Shown: positions 9,548 through 18,081, numbered from the stretch's first letter. The stretch: DNA of 54,341 nt from Treponema sp. (GCA_018384055.1 JAHAZL010000043.1:1-54341), one strand, 5' to 3'. Numbers and translations are program-made. The notes: generated from the sequence alone by a model not told the origin.

Positions 9548-12500
9548 TCAAGACAATCCGAGTTCTGCAAAAAGTTTCTTGTAAGTTTCAAACTGTTCAG
9601 ACTGTGCAAATTCTGCAATCTTGTCTTCTGGAAGGTTTTCAAGAAGCTGATCCATGTATGAAAGAACAGACTTGATTTCTTCCTTCATGCTTGCAGGGAT
9701 TTCGTTTGAATCTGAAACATCTGGTGCAGAGATTTCCATGTCGCTTACAGAAGTTTCTTCAATAATTGGTTCTTCAATTACAGGTTCTTCAATAACTGGA
9801 GCTTCAATAACAGGTTCTTCTGGTTCGGTAGCGGCATCCCAGCTGTTGAATACAGTATCAACTGGATGTTCGCTAATTCCTGTTTCAAGGGTTTCATCTT
9901 CTTCCGAAAGTTCTGCATTGTCATCCTTAAGGTAGTCTATGTTGGCATCTGTAAGTTCTTCTTCCTGTTCGTAAGGAGGAAGATCAAGGGATTCAAGGGT
10001 AGGTGAAGGAATGTCTTCATCAGAGATTTCTGAAAGTTCTTCATTTCCTTCGTCTGCAGTTGAAATTGTGTTGTCCATAAAATCTGTAGAAGAAGATTCC
10101 ACGAGAACATCGTCTACAGTTGGAACTGAAATTTCTTCGTCTTCTTCTGATTCTGAAAGGCCAATTTCTGTATCGTTGAATACTGGTTCTTCAAGTTCTT
10201 CGTTCTCAAAGTCCATCTTGAGCCCTTCGTCAAGACTTTCTTCTGGCTTTGATGTGAATTCTGCTGTGCTGAGGATGTTGCTCAATTCATCGCCGCTGAG
10301 TGCGATTGTATCATCTTCATCAGTTTCATTGAAGAATCCGGTGTCTTCATCTGGAGACGGCATTTCAACAGATCCTGGCATTTCATCAGCAACTGAATCG
10401 GTTTCTTCGTAAAGGCTGTCTTCAGACTGAATTCCATTCTTTTTGATCTCTTCAAACTCAGATTTCAAATCCTTGATTTCTGTTCTGAGAGAAGCGAGCT
10501 CTTCTGAAATTTTTGAAAGCACTGAAGAACTGTCAAATGAGTCCATTGTTTCCTCCGCTGAAACTGTTGCGTCATCTGCAACTGTCTCGTCTCTTTGTAT
10601 GTCATTGTCTTCCGATACGGTTCCGACAACTTCTGCCTTTCCTGAAGAAGACTCTGTTTTTATGAATACACTGTAAGTATCAACCTGATCCTGAATGGCT
10701 TCTGATTCTTCAATCGAAGTTTCTTCTATTACAGGTTCTTCAATAACTGAAGGTTCTGTAGAAGTTTCAGGATATTCCTTGATGTTTTCAAAGTCATCGA
10801 GAGTGAGGGTCACACCTGTCATGTCAAATTCAGGCTTTTTGTCTGCAAATGCACTGATGTTAGAGTAGTCAGGTTCATTGTTGATTTCGTTTGCTTCTGT
10901 AATTTCACTCATAGATTCACTTTCATCCGATTCAGTTAAGGCTGGTTCTTCCATTTTATCAGAATTTTCAGATTCTTCAAAGTCTGAAGAAACATTATCT
11001 GTTTCTTCCTGCTCTGGTTCTTCTTCTGTTTCCTGTGGTGTACTAGAAGCAATCGAATCGTAGCCCAGTACTCCAGGTCCACCATCGGTAAATCCTTCTT
11101 CACCCATGAAGTCATCCAGTGAAATGTCAGAATCCTCTGTCACTTCTTTTTCATTATAAACCATTTCTTCAGAAGTTTCCACAGGTGTTTCTTCTGCAGC
11201 CTCTGTCATTGGTTCCTCAATTTCAAAATCAGAAATAGAGTTAAAGTTTGGTTCTTCTGAAACTGAATCGCTGATTGCAGATTCTTTGAATGACTGTTCT
11301 TCTGTTTTTAAATCAGCAGTATCTGCTGCTTCAGTTTCTTCTGTTTCCTGTGTGCTTTCTGAGGCAACTGTATCGTATCCCTGAACACCAGGACCTCCGT
11401 CTGTAAAGCCTTCTTCTCCCATGAAATCTACAAGGTCAATGGAAGCTTCTTCCGGAGTTTCTGCAGAAACCGTTGAATCAAGTGTTTGTTCTTCCACAGA
11501 AGTTTCTTCAATGACAGGTTCCTCAACTACAGGCTCTTCAAAAACTGGTTCATCCTGAGTAATTTCTGTTGTTTCAGTAAAAGCGTTTTCTAATGTTGGA
11601 TCGTCAAATACAGGAATGTCAATTTCTTTTTCGTCAGTTGCAGTTTCTTCCGCTTCAAAGTTTTCAACAGATTCTTCTACAGAAGTTTCTTCTACAACGG
11701 GTTCTTCAATAACAAATGGTTCTTCTATTGCTGGTTTTTCAGAAGTCTCTCCAAAATCAGGTTCCTGTGATTCCTGAAACATAGGCTTGCTATCTGTAAC
11801 CTCTTCAAATGGGGCAGACGGCTTTTCTACTGTTGTTTCCACGGGTGCTGCCGGTGTGTCGTTGCCTCCAAAAGAAACTATTTCTCCGCTTTCATCTTCG
11901 ATGTTGTCAAAGATTGAATCAATGTCAAAGCTGTCGTCTGGAGAAGAAAGGTCTGTTTCCTGTTCTTTCTGAACTGAAGTTTCGTTGTCCTGTGAGATGT
12001 CTACTTCGATGTCGTCTGAATTGTCGTTTTCTTCCTGTTCTTCAACCTTGTTTTCTTGTGCAACAACTGTATCTGAAGGCGAATCTTCGTCGTCAACATT
12101 CATCTCGTAGTCGACAGGTCCTTTTCTCTTTGGTTCCGATGAGCCGTCGCCAAGGATAGGGTTCTGGTTGTCGGAATCGTCGTCAAATCCAAAGTCTGAA
12201 AGGTCGATTTCTTCTGTGTTTCCTGTCATCTCCAGATCAGGCTTAGATGCTTCAGTTGGCATCTGATTTTGTGGTGTTTCGTCTACGATATCGTCGAAAA
12301 GTGCATCAAAATCTTCTATTTCTGTAGTTTCAGACATGGAAGAGAATGATGGTGTCTGTTCTATGCCTGAAATGTCACCGTTGGCTTCAGCATCCTGAAG
12401 TTCGAGGTCTTCGTTTTCTTCAAAGTCAAGGTCTATGTCCAGTGGATCAGTATCTTCGATTTCTTCCTGTTCCTGCTTGTCGGATGCAAAACCTTCGCTT

Positions 12501-13258
12501 CCCATAAAGGCTTCGAGGTCAATGTCTCCGTTCCCGAAGTCAGGCGTGCTTCCACTGTCACCCATAAATGCGCTTAAATCAACTTCACCGTCCCCTCCTG
12601 GGGCAGAGGTGTCGTCCATAAATGAACTCAAGTCTACTTCTCCGTCTGGAGTTGACGTATCATCATTCATGAATGCATCGAGGTTAATTTCACCGTCTTC
12701 AAAAGAAACCTCTTCTGTTGCAGGGGATTCCGGTTCCGAAGCTTTTTCTTCCACTTCGTCAGTGGTAAAAGTCATAGGGCCGTTGTCTTCGTTAATCGAG
12801 TCGATGGAAAAATCGTCAAGGGAAAGTTCGTCGGTTGATACGGAAGTTTCATCTGTACCCTGTGGTTCTGCAACGGGTGCTGTTTCTTCCATAAAATCCT
12901 CTGTGTTGAAAGAATCTGGAGCAGATTCTATGGCAAAATCTTCTGGTACCGATTCTGTTGTAGAATTATCTTCGGGAAATTCTTCTGCAATTGTTTCTTC
13001 AGCGCCAGGTTCTTCTACGGAAGTATCGTCAATTACTGGTTCTTCGATTACAGAAGTTTCTGCAAGGGAATGGATGTCAGAATCAGCTAGGTCCTGCTCG
13101 ATTTCAAAATCTGTAGCTGCCGACTGTGCAATGAAAGAAGCGTCTACGACAGGTTCTTCAACTGGTGGGACTTCTTTTTCTTCGTTGGCTGTGGTGGTTT
13201 TCTTTACCCAAACGCCGTACTTGTCAAGTTCACTGCTGTTATCTGAAAAATCGCTCAT
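9548..13258 (-). CDS. large acidic, repeat-rich, probably disordered protein
   Basis: This 1236-residue protein is extremely rich in Glu, Asp, Ser and Thr and has no signal peptide or membrane segment, so it is presumably cytoplasmic. Three ordered-looking parts can be seen: an N-terminal segment containing DKYGVWVKK (about 13-21), a short coiled coil (SKISEELASLRTEIKDLKSE, about two thirds along), and a C-terminal helical tail with SYMDQLLENLPEDKIAEFAQ. Between them, low-complexity units of the type VIEEPVIEETSVEE recur, and six copies of a short motif (I/V)-x-L-x-x-F-M occur near residues 188-250, 610 and 710. Two of these sit in near-identical segments containing DFMGEEGFTDGGPGV. The start has AGGGGA seven bases upstream. 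I cannot assign a function; a scaffold or adaptor is a guess. It lies upstream of the DUF115 pair on the same strand. Confidence 0.85.
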   Translation of the reverse strand: MSDFSDNSSELDKYGVWVKKTTTANEEKEVPPVEEPVVDASFIAQSAATDFEIEQDLADSDIHSLAETSVIEEPVIDDTSVEEPGAEETIAEEFPEDNSTTESVPEDFAIESAPDSFNTEDFMEETAPVAEPQGTDETSVSTDELSLDDFSIDSINEDNGPMTFTTDEVEEKASEPESPATEEVSFEDGEINLDAFMNDDTSTPDGEVDLSSFMDDTSAPGGDGEVDLSAFMGDSGSTPDFGNGDIDLEAFMGSEGFASDKQEQEEIEDTDPLDIDLDFEENEDLELQDAEANGDISGIEQTPSFSSMSETTEIEDFDALFDDIVDETPQNQMPTEASKPDLEMTGNTEEIDLSDFGFDDDSDNQNPILGDGSSEPKRKGPVDYEMNVDDEDSPSDTVVAQENKVEEQEENDNSDDIEVDISQDNETSVQKEQETDLSSPDDSFDIDSIFDNIEDESGEIVSFGGNDTPAAPVETTVEKPSAPFEEVTDSKPMFQESQEPDFGETSEKPAIEEPFVIEEPVVEETSVEESVENFEAEETATDEKEIDIPVFDDPTLENAFTETTEITQDEPVFEEPVVEEPVIEETSVEEQTLDSTVSAETPEEASIDLVDFMGEEGFTDGGPGVQGYDTVASESTQETEETEAADTADLKTEEQSFKESAISDSVSEEPNFNSISDFEIEEPMTEAAEETPVETSEEMVYNEKEVTEDSDISLDDFMGEEGFTDGGPGVLGYDSIASSTPQETEEEPEQEETDNVSSDFEESENSDKMEEPALTESDESESMSEITEANEINNEPDYSNISAFADKKPEFDMTGVTLTLDDFENIKEYPETSTEPSVIEEPVIEETSIEESEAIQDQVDTYSVFIKTESSSGKAEVVGTVSEDNDIQRDETVADDATVSAEETMDSFDSSSVLSKISEELASLRTEIKDLKSEFEEIKKNGIQSEDSLYEETDSVADEMPGSVEMPSPDEDTGFFNETDEDDTIALSGDELSNILSTAEFTSKPEESLDEGLKMDFENEELEEPVFNDTEIGLSESEEDEEISVPTVDDVLVESSSTDFMDNTISTADEGNEELSEISDEDIPSPTLESLDLPPYEQEEELTDANIDYLKDDNAELSEEDETLETGISEHPVDTVFNSWDAATEPEEPVIEAPVIEEPVIEEPIIEETSVSDMEISAPDVSDSNEIPASMKEEIKSVLSYMDQLLENLPEDKIAEFAQSEQFETYKKLFAELGLS

Positions 13259-13354
13259 TTATGTCCCCTGAAAATAATAAAACTAAGTGGTTGCGGTTGG
13301 GAAAATACTTCCCCGATTTCATTATCGGCAAATTCAACGAAAATCACCATATTT

Positions 13355-13383
13355 ATTTTATTACAGATATTGAAATAAAACAA
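13355..13383 (-). promoter_or_regulatory. putative sigma-70 promoter for acidic repeat gene
   Basis: On the minus strand TTGTTT (13383-13378) and TAAAAT (13360-13355) are 17 bases apart, about 100 bases before the start of the acidic repeat gene. It was found by inspection only. Confidence 0.45.
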
Positions 13384-13421
13384 TTAAATTACGGGTGGTA
13401 AATGCCGAAAATATACACATC

Positions 13422-13925
13422 ATGGTAAAGTTAAGGTTGTTGGTGGCCGTATTTGTCGGCACCTTGTTTTATACATTGATTTCAGTTGCTGGCGGAAGGG
13501 ATGGGCTTTGGGCTACTTCCCAGATGCAGGAACAGAAACAGACTTTGAGTGCTCACACTGCAAAAATCGAAAAGACAAACGGTGAACTTTCCCTTGAAAA
13601 AATTGCCCTTGAAAAGGATCTTGATGTAATTGCATCCTATGCAAAAAAACTTGGCTATGTTTCGGAAGGCGAAAAGCTGGTTAAACTCAGCGGTCTTGCC
13701 GCCCGTGAAGTTCATATTTTTGATCCGGGAACTGTTGAACGCCATCACGAAGTTTCCTATATCCCTGAATGGATCTGTAAATTCATTTCGTTCCTTGTTG
13801 TTGTTCTGGTTTATCTTGTGCTTTTCCTTCTAGATGTTCAGAGCGGCAATGTTCGTCTTCCTTCACGCAGGAAAAGAATCAAGAGTGTAGGTGGTATACA
13901 GGTTTATGACATTCAGCAAATCTGA
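13422..13925 (+). CDS. FtsB/DivIC-like septum formation protein
   Basis: From the ATG at 13422 the product has 167 residues; a GTG at 13395 would add nine. An N-terminal membrane segment (about 3-22) is followed by a coiled coil and then LDVIASYAKKLGYVSEGEKL, typical of the end of the FtsB/DivIC coiled-coil region that links early and late divisome proteins. It is longer than usual. A second strong hydrophobic segment (about 121-143) near the C-terminus, followed by a basic tail, would make it a two-pass protein, unlike bitopic FtsB. The ribosome site is not obvious; an eight-codon ORF at 13402-13428 overlaps the start and could couple translation. The downstream gene begins inside this one. 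Confidence 0.7.
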   Translation: MVKLRLLVAVFVGTLFYTLISVAGGRDGLWATSQMQEQKQTLSAHTAKIEKTNGELSLEKIALEKDLDVIASYAKKLGYVSEGEKLVKLSGLAAREVHIFDPGTVERHHEVSYIPEWICKFISFLVVVLVYLVLFLLDVQSGNVRLPSRRKRIKSVGGIQVYDIQQI

Positions 13926-14493
13926 CGAAAACATTGATAGTATAGTAGAAATCCTAAAATCCGGTGGAGTTGCAGTAGTTCCAACTGATACTGTTTATGG
14001 TTTTAGTGGCATTGTTGACCTGACAGGAAATCTTGCTTTTAATACTGATGATAAAATCAGGAAAATTAAGGGTAGGGATGAAAAGAAGCCTTTGATTCAG
14101 CTAATTTCAAAACCCGAGGAAGTTTATCTTTTTACTGACAAAAAAATTCCAGAAAACATCATCAAGTTTTGGCCGGGTCCCCTTACAGTGATAGTTCCTG
14201 TTAAGGATGGAAGTCCCCTTGGAGAAAAGTGTCCGACAGTTGCTTTCAGATGCCCTGGAGATGAATGGCTCCGAACTGTCATTGAAAGATGTGGTGCTCC
14301 CCTTTATAGTACGAGCGTAAATAGGAGCGGTAGTCCGGTCCTTGAAACTTTTGACGAAATTAAGGCTGAATTTGAGGAAGAAGCCGATGTTATTGTCGAT
14401 GACGGGGATAAGAAAGGTTCTTTGCCTTCAACCCTGATTCTTCTTGAAGAAGACGGTTTTAAAATCCTTAGGCAGGGTGCCGTTAAAATCTAA
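13906..14493 (+). CDS. tsaC: L-threonylcarbamoyladenylate synthase (TsaC/Sua5/YrdC)
   Basis: This enzyme makes threonylcarbamoyl-AMP from threonine, bicarbonate and ATP, the first step of the universal tRNA modification t6A. The 195-residue protein shows the YrdC pattern: SGGVAVVPTDTVYGFSG at about 15-31, KIRKIKGRDEKKPL, FWPGPLTVIVPV, and STSVNRSG. It is the short single-domain form. The chosen ATG at 13906 has AGG a few bases upstream and overlaps the previous gene by 20 bases; a GTG at 13891 is also open. Its TAA stop overlaps the TAG stop of the convergent gene at 14490. Confidence 0.9.
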   Translation: MTFSKSDENIDSIVEILKSGGVAVVPTDTVYGFSGIVDLTGNLAFNTDDKIRKIKGRDEKKPLIQLISKPEEVYLFTDKKIPENIIKFWPGPLTVIVPVKDGSPLGEKCPTVAFRCPGDEWLRTVIERCGAPLYSTSVNRSGSPVLETFDEIKAEFEEEADVIVDDGDKKGSLPSTLILLEEDGFKILRQGAVKI

Positions 14494-15335
14494 TGCACTT
14501 TTGTCCAGGTTGCATTTACATTTCCTTCCGAAACCCCTGTTGAAGATTTTTTATCTGAAACAAGGGTTTTTTTGATTCCGGTAAGGGTCTTTCCTTCAAG
14601 CTTGAAATTCCACTCGATTGGACTGGCGGAAGCTGCGTTTTTAAGGGCATCCTGTCTTGGTAGACTTGGATAGAAGGATGCGTTGGGTTTTCCTTTCTGC
14701 TTTATGGTAACGTCCGATCCTTCTACGGAAACGGAAATGTTCATTGTTGCACCGTTTTTGAAAATTATGAACCCTCTGCCGCCCCTAAGGATGAGTATCT
14801 TGTCTGTAAGTTCTTCCCCTTCCCAGGTTCCCGCAATAGTGTCCATTATAGGATTGTGTTTTCTGACATTTGGCCTTGCTGGTCCATCCTCATTTTCTCT
14901 AGAAACTGTTTCGGAAGATTCCTGACCAGGGATGACAATGTTTCCGGAAAGATTGAGCATGAAGTTTTCCAGGGAAGCCTTTGCGTCCATGAGTATTTTA
15001 TAGTAGGAGTCGTATTCTTTTGTTGAACTGAAGGCAGCCTCGCCTTTGAAGGCATTGAGGGTGCAAGTCCAGGAGCCGGAACTTTCTTCCTGAATTTCCG
15101 TATAGAAGGAAATATTCTGGGATTTGTTTACCGGATTGTAGTTTTCGTTTCTTCTATCGATTACTGTGTAGCCGTCCATGGTCTGAAGCTGGGTGTAGAG
15201 AATGTCCGTGCTCATTTTAATCATTCCGGCGTCGGTAGATGTTGAAACCGTAGCATAGAAATCTATAGTTTCGGCAAAAACCCATGCCCAAGATGTGAGA
15301 ACATAAATTGCTGCAGCAATTAGTCTTCTGATCAA
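14490..15335 (-). CDS. exported protein of unknown function
   Basis: This 281-residue protein has an N-terminal signal peptide (MIRRLIAAAIYVLTSWAWVFA, cleavage expected after VFA) and is likely periplasmic. The N-terminal half of the mature protein (for example DGYTVIDRRNENYN) resembles proteins that handle short-chain envelope or penicillin-binding-lipoprotein-like folds only weakly. The C-terminal half (from about GTWEGEELTDKI) reads as a small beta-rich lipocalin-like domain. I do not recognise the family. It follows smpB by 20 bases and converges on tsaC with overlapping stop codons, so no terminator separates the two units. Confidence 0.78.
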   Translation of the reverse strand: MIRRLIAAAIYVLTSWAWVFAETIDFYATVSTSTDAGMIKMSTDILYTQLQTMDGYTVIDRRNENYNPVNKSQNISFYTEIQEESSGSWTCTLNAFKGEAAFSSTKEYDSYYKILMDAKASLENFMLNLSGNIVIPGQESSETVSRENEDGPARPNVRKHNPIMDTIAGTWEGEELTDKILILRGGRGFIIFKNGATMNISVSVEGSDVTIKQKGKPNASFYPSLPRQDALKNAASASPIEWNFKLEGKTLTGIKKTLVSDKKSSTGVSEGNVNATWTKVH

Positions 15336-15355
15336 ATGTATCCTCTCAGGGCTTT

Positions 15356-15820
15356 CTAGCCATCCTGCCGGTTTCTGAATTCACGTGCAATTTCACGCTT
15401 TATATCCCTGTCCTTGATGTCAGCGCGCTTGTCGAATTCTTTTTTACCCTTACAGAGTCCAAGCTTGACCTTTACAAGTCCATGCTTAAGATAGAAGTCT
15501 AGGGGAACAAGAGTAAATCCCTTTTCATCAACCTTTCTCTGGAGCCTTTTGATTTCTTCCCTGTGGAGAAGGAGTTTCTTCTTTCTGTCCGGGTCGTGAT
15601 TGAAAACTGAAGAAAAAGCATACTCGGAGATGTGCAGGTTCTGTACCCAGACTTCACCATTTTCAATGAGGGCAAAACTGTCTACAAAGGAAATGTTTCC
15701 GCCCTTTACGGACTTTACTTCAGTTCCTTCAAGTACAATTCCACATTCAAAGGTGTCTGTCACGGTGTAGTTGAATCGTGCTTTTCTGTTTGTTGCAATA
15801 ATCTTTACAGCTTCTTCCAT
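15356..15820 (-). CDS. smpB: SsrA-binding protein SmpB
   Basis: SmpB binds tmRNA and brings it to stalled ribosomes for trans-translation. The 154-residue protein has the expected order: IIATNRKARFNYTVTDTFE, GIVLEGTEVKSVKGGNIS (about 25-43), NLHISEY, and the basic tail GLCKGKKEFDKRADIKDRD, which inserts into the decoding centre. I chose the ATG at 15820; a GTG two codons upstream is also possible, and neither has a strong ribosome site. The tmRNA partner gene is not in this window. It precedes an exported protein gene by 20 bases. Confidence 0.95.
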   Translation of the reverse strand: MEEAVKIIATNRKARFNYTVTDTFECGIVLEGTEVKSVKGGNISFVDSFALIENGEVWVQNLHISEYAFSSVFNHDPDRKKKLLLHREEIKRLQRKVDEKGFTLVPLDFYLKHGLVKVKLGLCKGKKEFDKRADIKDRDIKREIAREFRNRQDG

Positions 15821-15921
15821 AACCACATAAATATAACGTAATTGCTTCTTTTTAGCAAATACGAAGGAGAATATCTTTGTTTTGTAATCCTCATTAAAAT
15901 AATAAACGGGGAGGATGAAAA

Positions 15922-17112
15922 TTACAGCAATTCGATTAGAAATTTATTAAGAAATATTAATCCTTGTGAATTCAGGGAGAAGGTAGTGGAGCCATCGGAT
16001 TCCTTTTTTTCAGAAGTTAATTTTTCCATGCTGAACTTGTTCCATATTCCATTGTTTTTACCAAGACGAAGTGAAAGATTTCCGTTCCATGGAGATACGT
16101 CAGAAAAAAGTTTTTCGTATCTGGCGGAATTTATCCCCCTTGTGGTTCTGAGTCCCATCATTATGAATTCAAATTCTCTGGTTTCAAGGTTGATGCTTTC
16201 CAGTTCCCTTGGTGCATTTTTTAAATCATGGTTCTTTTCATTTGTCCAAAAAGCGGTGTGTTTTTCAATGTCCCTTGTGTTGCTCCACCTTATGGTTTCA
16301 TTGCCGTAAATGGTTCCTGAAGCTCCGGCTCCAACACCAACATAATCTTCCTGCATCCAGTAGGTCAGGTTGTGGCGGCTTTCTTTCTTTGGCTTAGAAA
16401 AATTGGAAACCTCATACTGCAGGTATCCTGAGGATTCAAGGAGTTCCCTTCCTTTAAGCCATTGTTCGTCGGCTTCGTCAAAATTGAATTCAACTTTTTT
16501 GTCTTCAATTTTTTTATGCAGGGGAGTTCCTTCTTCAATGGTGAGTGTATACATGGAAATGTGGTCCGGATTGTAAGAGATTATTTCCTTAAGGCTTGAA
16601 AGGAATTCATCCTGGCTTTGTTCCGGCAAACCCGCAATTGCATCCAGATTTAATTGGCCTTTCCATATTTCCTTTATGAGTTTAAGACTTTCCTTTGCTT
16701 TTGTTGAAGAACAGTGCCTGTTTACGGATTTGAGAGCCCTGTCATTTAGACTTTGAATCCCAAGGGAAAGTCTTGTGATTCCTGAGGTCTGTGCCGCAAG
16801 AAGTTTATCTTTCGTCACGGATTCAGGATTCATCTCCATGGTAATTTCTGAAGTTTCTGAGGTTATGCGGGAAGAAAGCTTTTCAAGGATAAAAGAAATT
16901 TGCCGGGCAGAAAGAATTCCCGGAGTTCCGCCCCCAAAGTAAATTGTTTTCCAGCAGTTGATTCCGTATTTGCAGGCATAGAATTCTGCTTCGTTGATAA
17001 TTGCCTCTACATAAGCATCGGGAATTTTTCCTGAATGTGGTTTTGAAAAAAAATCACAGTAGTCGCATTTTTGCAGACAGAAAGGAATGTGAATGTAGAG
17101 GGATGAAATCAT
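15922..17112 (-). CDS. hemW: radical SAM heme chaperone HemW
   Basis: This is a 396-residue radical-SAM protein of the HemW (HemN-like) family. The iron-sulfur motif is C12-x3-C16-x2-C19 within HIPFCLQKCDYCDFF; the fourth conserved position is F rather than the extra Cys of true HemN. YFGGGTPGIL follows at about 58-67, and SLGIQSLND and YTLTIEEGTPL are present. HemW is thought to deliver heme to respiratory proteins rather than oxidise coproporphyrinogen. It starts three bases after lepB ends, so the two are cotranscribed. Confidence 0.93.
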   Translation of the reverse strand: MISSLYIHIPFCLQKCDYCDFFSKPHSGKIPDAYVEAIINEAEFYACKYGINCWKTIYFGGGTPGILSARQISFILEKLSSRITSETSEITMEMNPESVTKDKLLAAQTSGITRLSLGIQSLNDRALKSVNRHCSSTKAKESLKLIKEIWKGQLNLDAIAGLPEQSQDEFLSSLKEIISYNPDHISMYTLTIEEGTPLHKKIEDKKVEFNFDEADEQWLKGRELLESSGYLQYEVSNFSKPKKESRHNLTYWMQEDYVGVGAGASGTIYGNETIRWSNTRDIEKHTAFWTNEKNHDLKNAPRELESINLETREFEFIMMGLRTTRGINSARYEKLFSDVSPWNGNLSLRLGKNNGIWNKFSMEKLTSEKKESDGSTTFSLNSQGLIFLNKFLIELL

Positions 17113-17115
17113 CTT

Positions 17116-17811
17116 TTAAAAAAACTTCATCTTGTTGAAAGGAAATACTTGCCAGATAAGGCGGCCTTCGATTCTTTCTGCTTTAATTGCACCGTATACA
17201 CGGGAATCAATACCTTCAATGCGGTTGTCTGCAAGGACAAAGTATTCATCGTTGGCAAGGGTAGTTTCTGGAAGATTACCGGCACAACCCATACCGTCCC
17301 ATTCAACTGGAACAGAATAGATTCTTATGTTGTAAGGCTTTGTTGCAAGTTCAAATTCCGTAAGGTAGAAATTCTGTCCTGCAGGTTTTACATAGAGAAC
17401 ATAATCTTTCATGTAGTAGCTGTCTCCAGGAAGGGCAACAACACGACGAATGGAATGTTTGCCCGTCATGGAATTTGTGCTTCCGAAAGGCCTGTATTTC
17501 TGAAGCGCAAAAAAGCTGATTATGAGGTTCACTGCTGATTTGTAAACAGGAAGCTTTTCTTCATCCAGTGGAGAAATGTAAACGACCTGGCCTCTGGAGG
17601 GCTTCTTCAAAAATGGACAGACAAAGGAAACTCCGTCGTTTGAAATGTCAGTTTCCATTGAAGACGAATTTGTATATACGGCAAAGAGAATGTAATTCAA
17701 AAAAAGGGTAAGGCAAAGGAACACTGATACAACAAGAATTGCTGCGTTCTGAATGACCTTCTGTTTCTTCTTTTTATATTCAAATGAATAGTCGGCTACA
17801 TTTTGTTTCAT
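17116..17811 (-). CDS. lepB: signal peptidase I-like protein, catalytic Lys replaced by Arg
   Basis: This 231-residue protein has one N-terminal membrane segment (about 22-46) and the conserved boxes of signal peptidase I: NSSSMETD with the nucleophile candidate Ser51, IRRVVALPGD (121-130), and LADNRIEGIDSRVYG (194-208). In active family members the third box reads (I/V)KR..G.PGD, with the Lys as general base. Here codon 122 is CGT (Arg) and I see no neighbouring Lys to replace it. There is also an insertion of about 35 residues between the Ser box and this box. It could be inactive, act on special substrates, or use another residue. It heads the lepB-hemW pair. Confidence 0.85.
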   Translation of the reverse strand: MKQNVADYSFEYKKKKQKVIQNAAILVVSVFLCLTLFLNYILFAVYTNSSSMETDISNDGVSFVCPFLKKPSRGQVVYISPLDEEKLPVYKSAVNLIISFFALQKYRPFGSTNSMTGKHSIRRVVALPGDSYYMKDYVLYVKPAGQNFYLTEFELATKPYNIRIYSVPVEWDGMGCAGNLPETTLANDEYFVLADNRIEGIDSRVYGAIKAERIEGRLIWQVFPFNKMKFF

Positions 17812-17842
17812 AGAGTAAAAATATCAAATAAAAGGACAATTG

Positions 17843-17891
17843 TAAACCAAGCCGATAAACAGAAAAGGGGGTGGGCTTTATTTATGGTTTA
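17843..17891. repeat. interrupted inverted repeat in lepB/cox24 intergenic region
   Basis: TAAACCA (17843-17849) pairs with TGGTTTA (17885-17891), and just inside it AGCC (17850-17853) pairs with GGCT (17874-17877). It lies between the divergent lepB and small ribosomal protein genes and could be an operator or an upstream hairpin in the lepB leader. No function is shown. Confidence 0.4.
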
Positions 17892-17932
17892 ATTTACAGA
17901 GAAAACTACTTTTGATGTTTTTTTAGATTCCC

Positions 17933-17961
17933 TTGACATGTTTTCTTAAAAATAAGATAAT
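17933..17961 (+). promoter_or_regulatory. strong sigma-70 promoter
   Basis: A consensus -35 TTGACA (17933-17938), a 17-base spacer and -10 GATAAT (17956-17961) lie about 30 bases before the ATG of the 29-residue protein gene, whose ribosome site is AAGGAG at 17978-17983. This is one of the two best promoters in the window. Confidence 0.75.
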
Positions 17962-17991
17962 ATGAGAACTTAAATTTAAGGAGTTCTACTC

Positions 17992-18081
17992 ATGCCTTGT
18001 GGTAAGAAAAGAAAGCGCGCAAAGATTGCGACTCATAAGCGTAAGAAGAAGCTTAGAAAAAATCGCCATAAGAGCAAGTAA
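17992..18081 (+). CDS. AURKAIP1/COX24-type small basic ribosomal protein
   Basis: This 29-codon gene encodes an almost entirely basic peptide beginning MPCGKKRKRAKIATHKRK and ending RKNRHKSK. The pattern (P-x-GKKRKR-x-K-x-ATHKRKKK-x-RKNRHK) is that of the bacterial AURKAIP1/COX24-domain family seen in spirochaetes and Bacteroidetes; the mitochondrial relative is ribosomal protein mS38. It is probably a small-subunit protein. Support for being a real gene: consensus promoter, AAGGAG ribosome site 8 bases before ATG, and a terminator downstream. Its length puts it below usual gene-calling limits. The next gene is dxs, separated by a leader with competing hairpins. Confidence 0.88.
   Translation: MPCGKKRKRAKIATHKRKKKLRKNRHKSK

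Noticed and set aside
12435..13271. Long serine-rich frames on the plus strand opposite the acidic repeat gene
   Set aside because: They are antisense shadows: Glu/Asp codons read in reverse give Ser/Phe-rich chains, and there is no ribosome site or plausible domain.
13261..13401. A 46-codon plus-strand ORF between the acidic repeat gene and the FtsB-like gene
   Set aside because: Its ATG falls in the ribosome site region of the divergent gene, no Shine-Dalgarno precedes it, and the predicted minus-strand promoter overlaps it.
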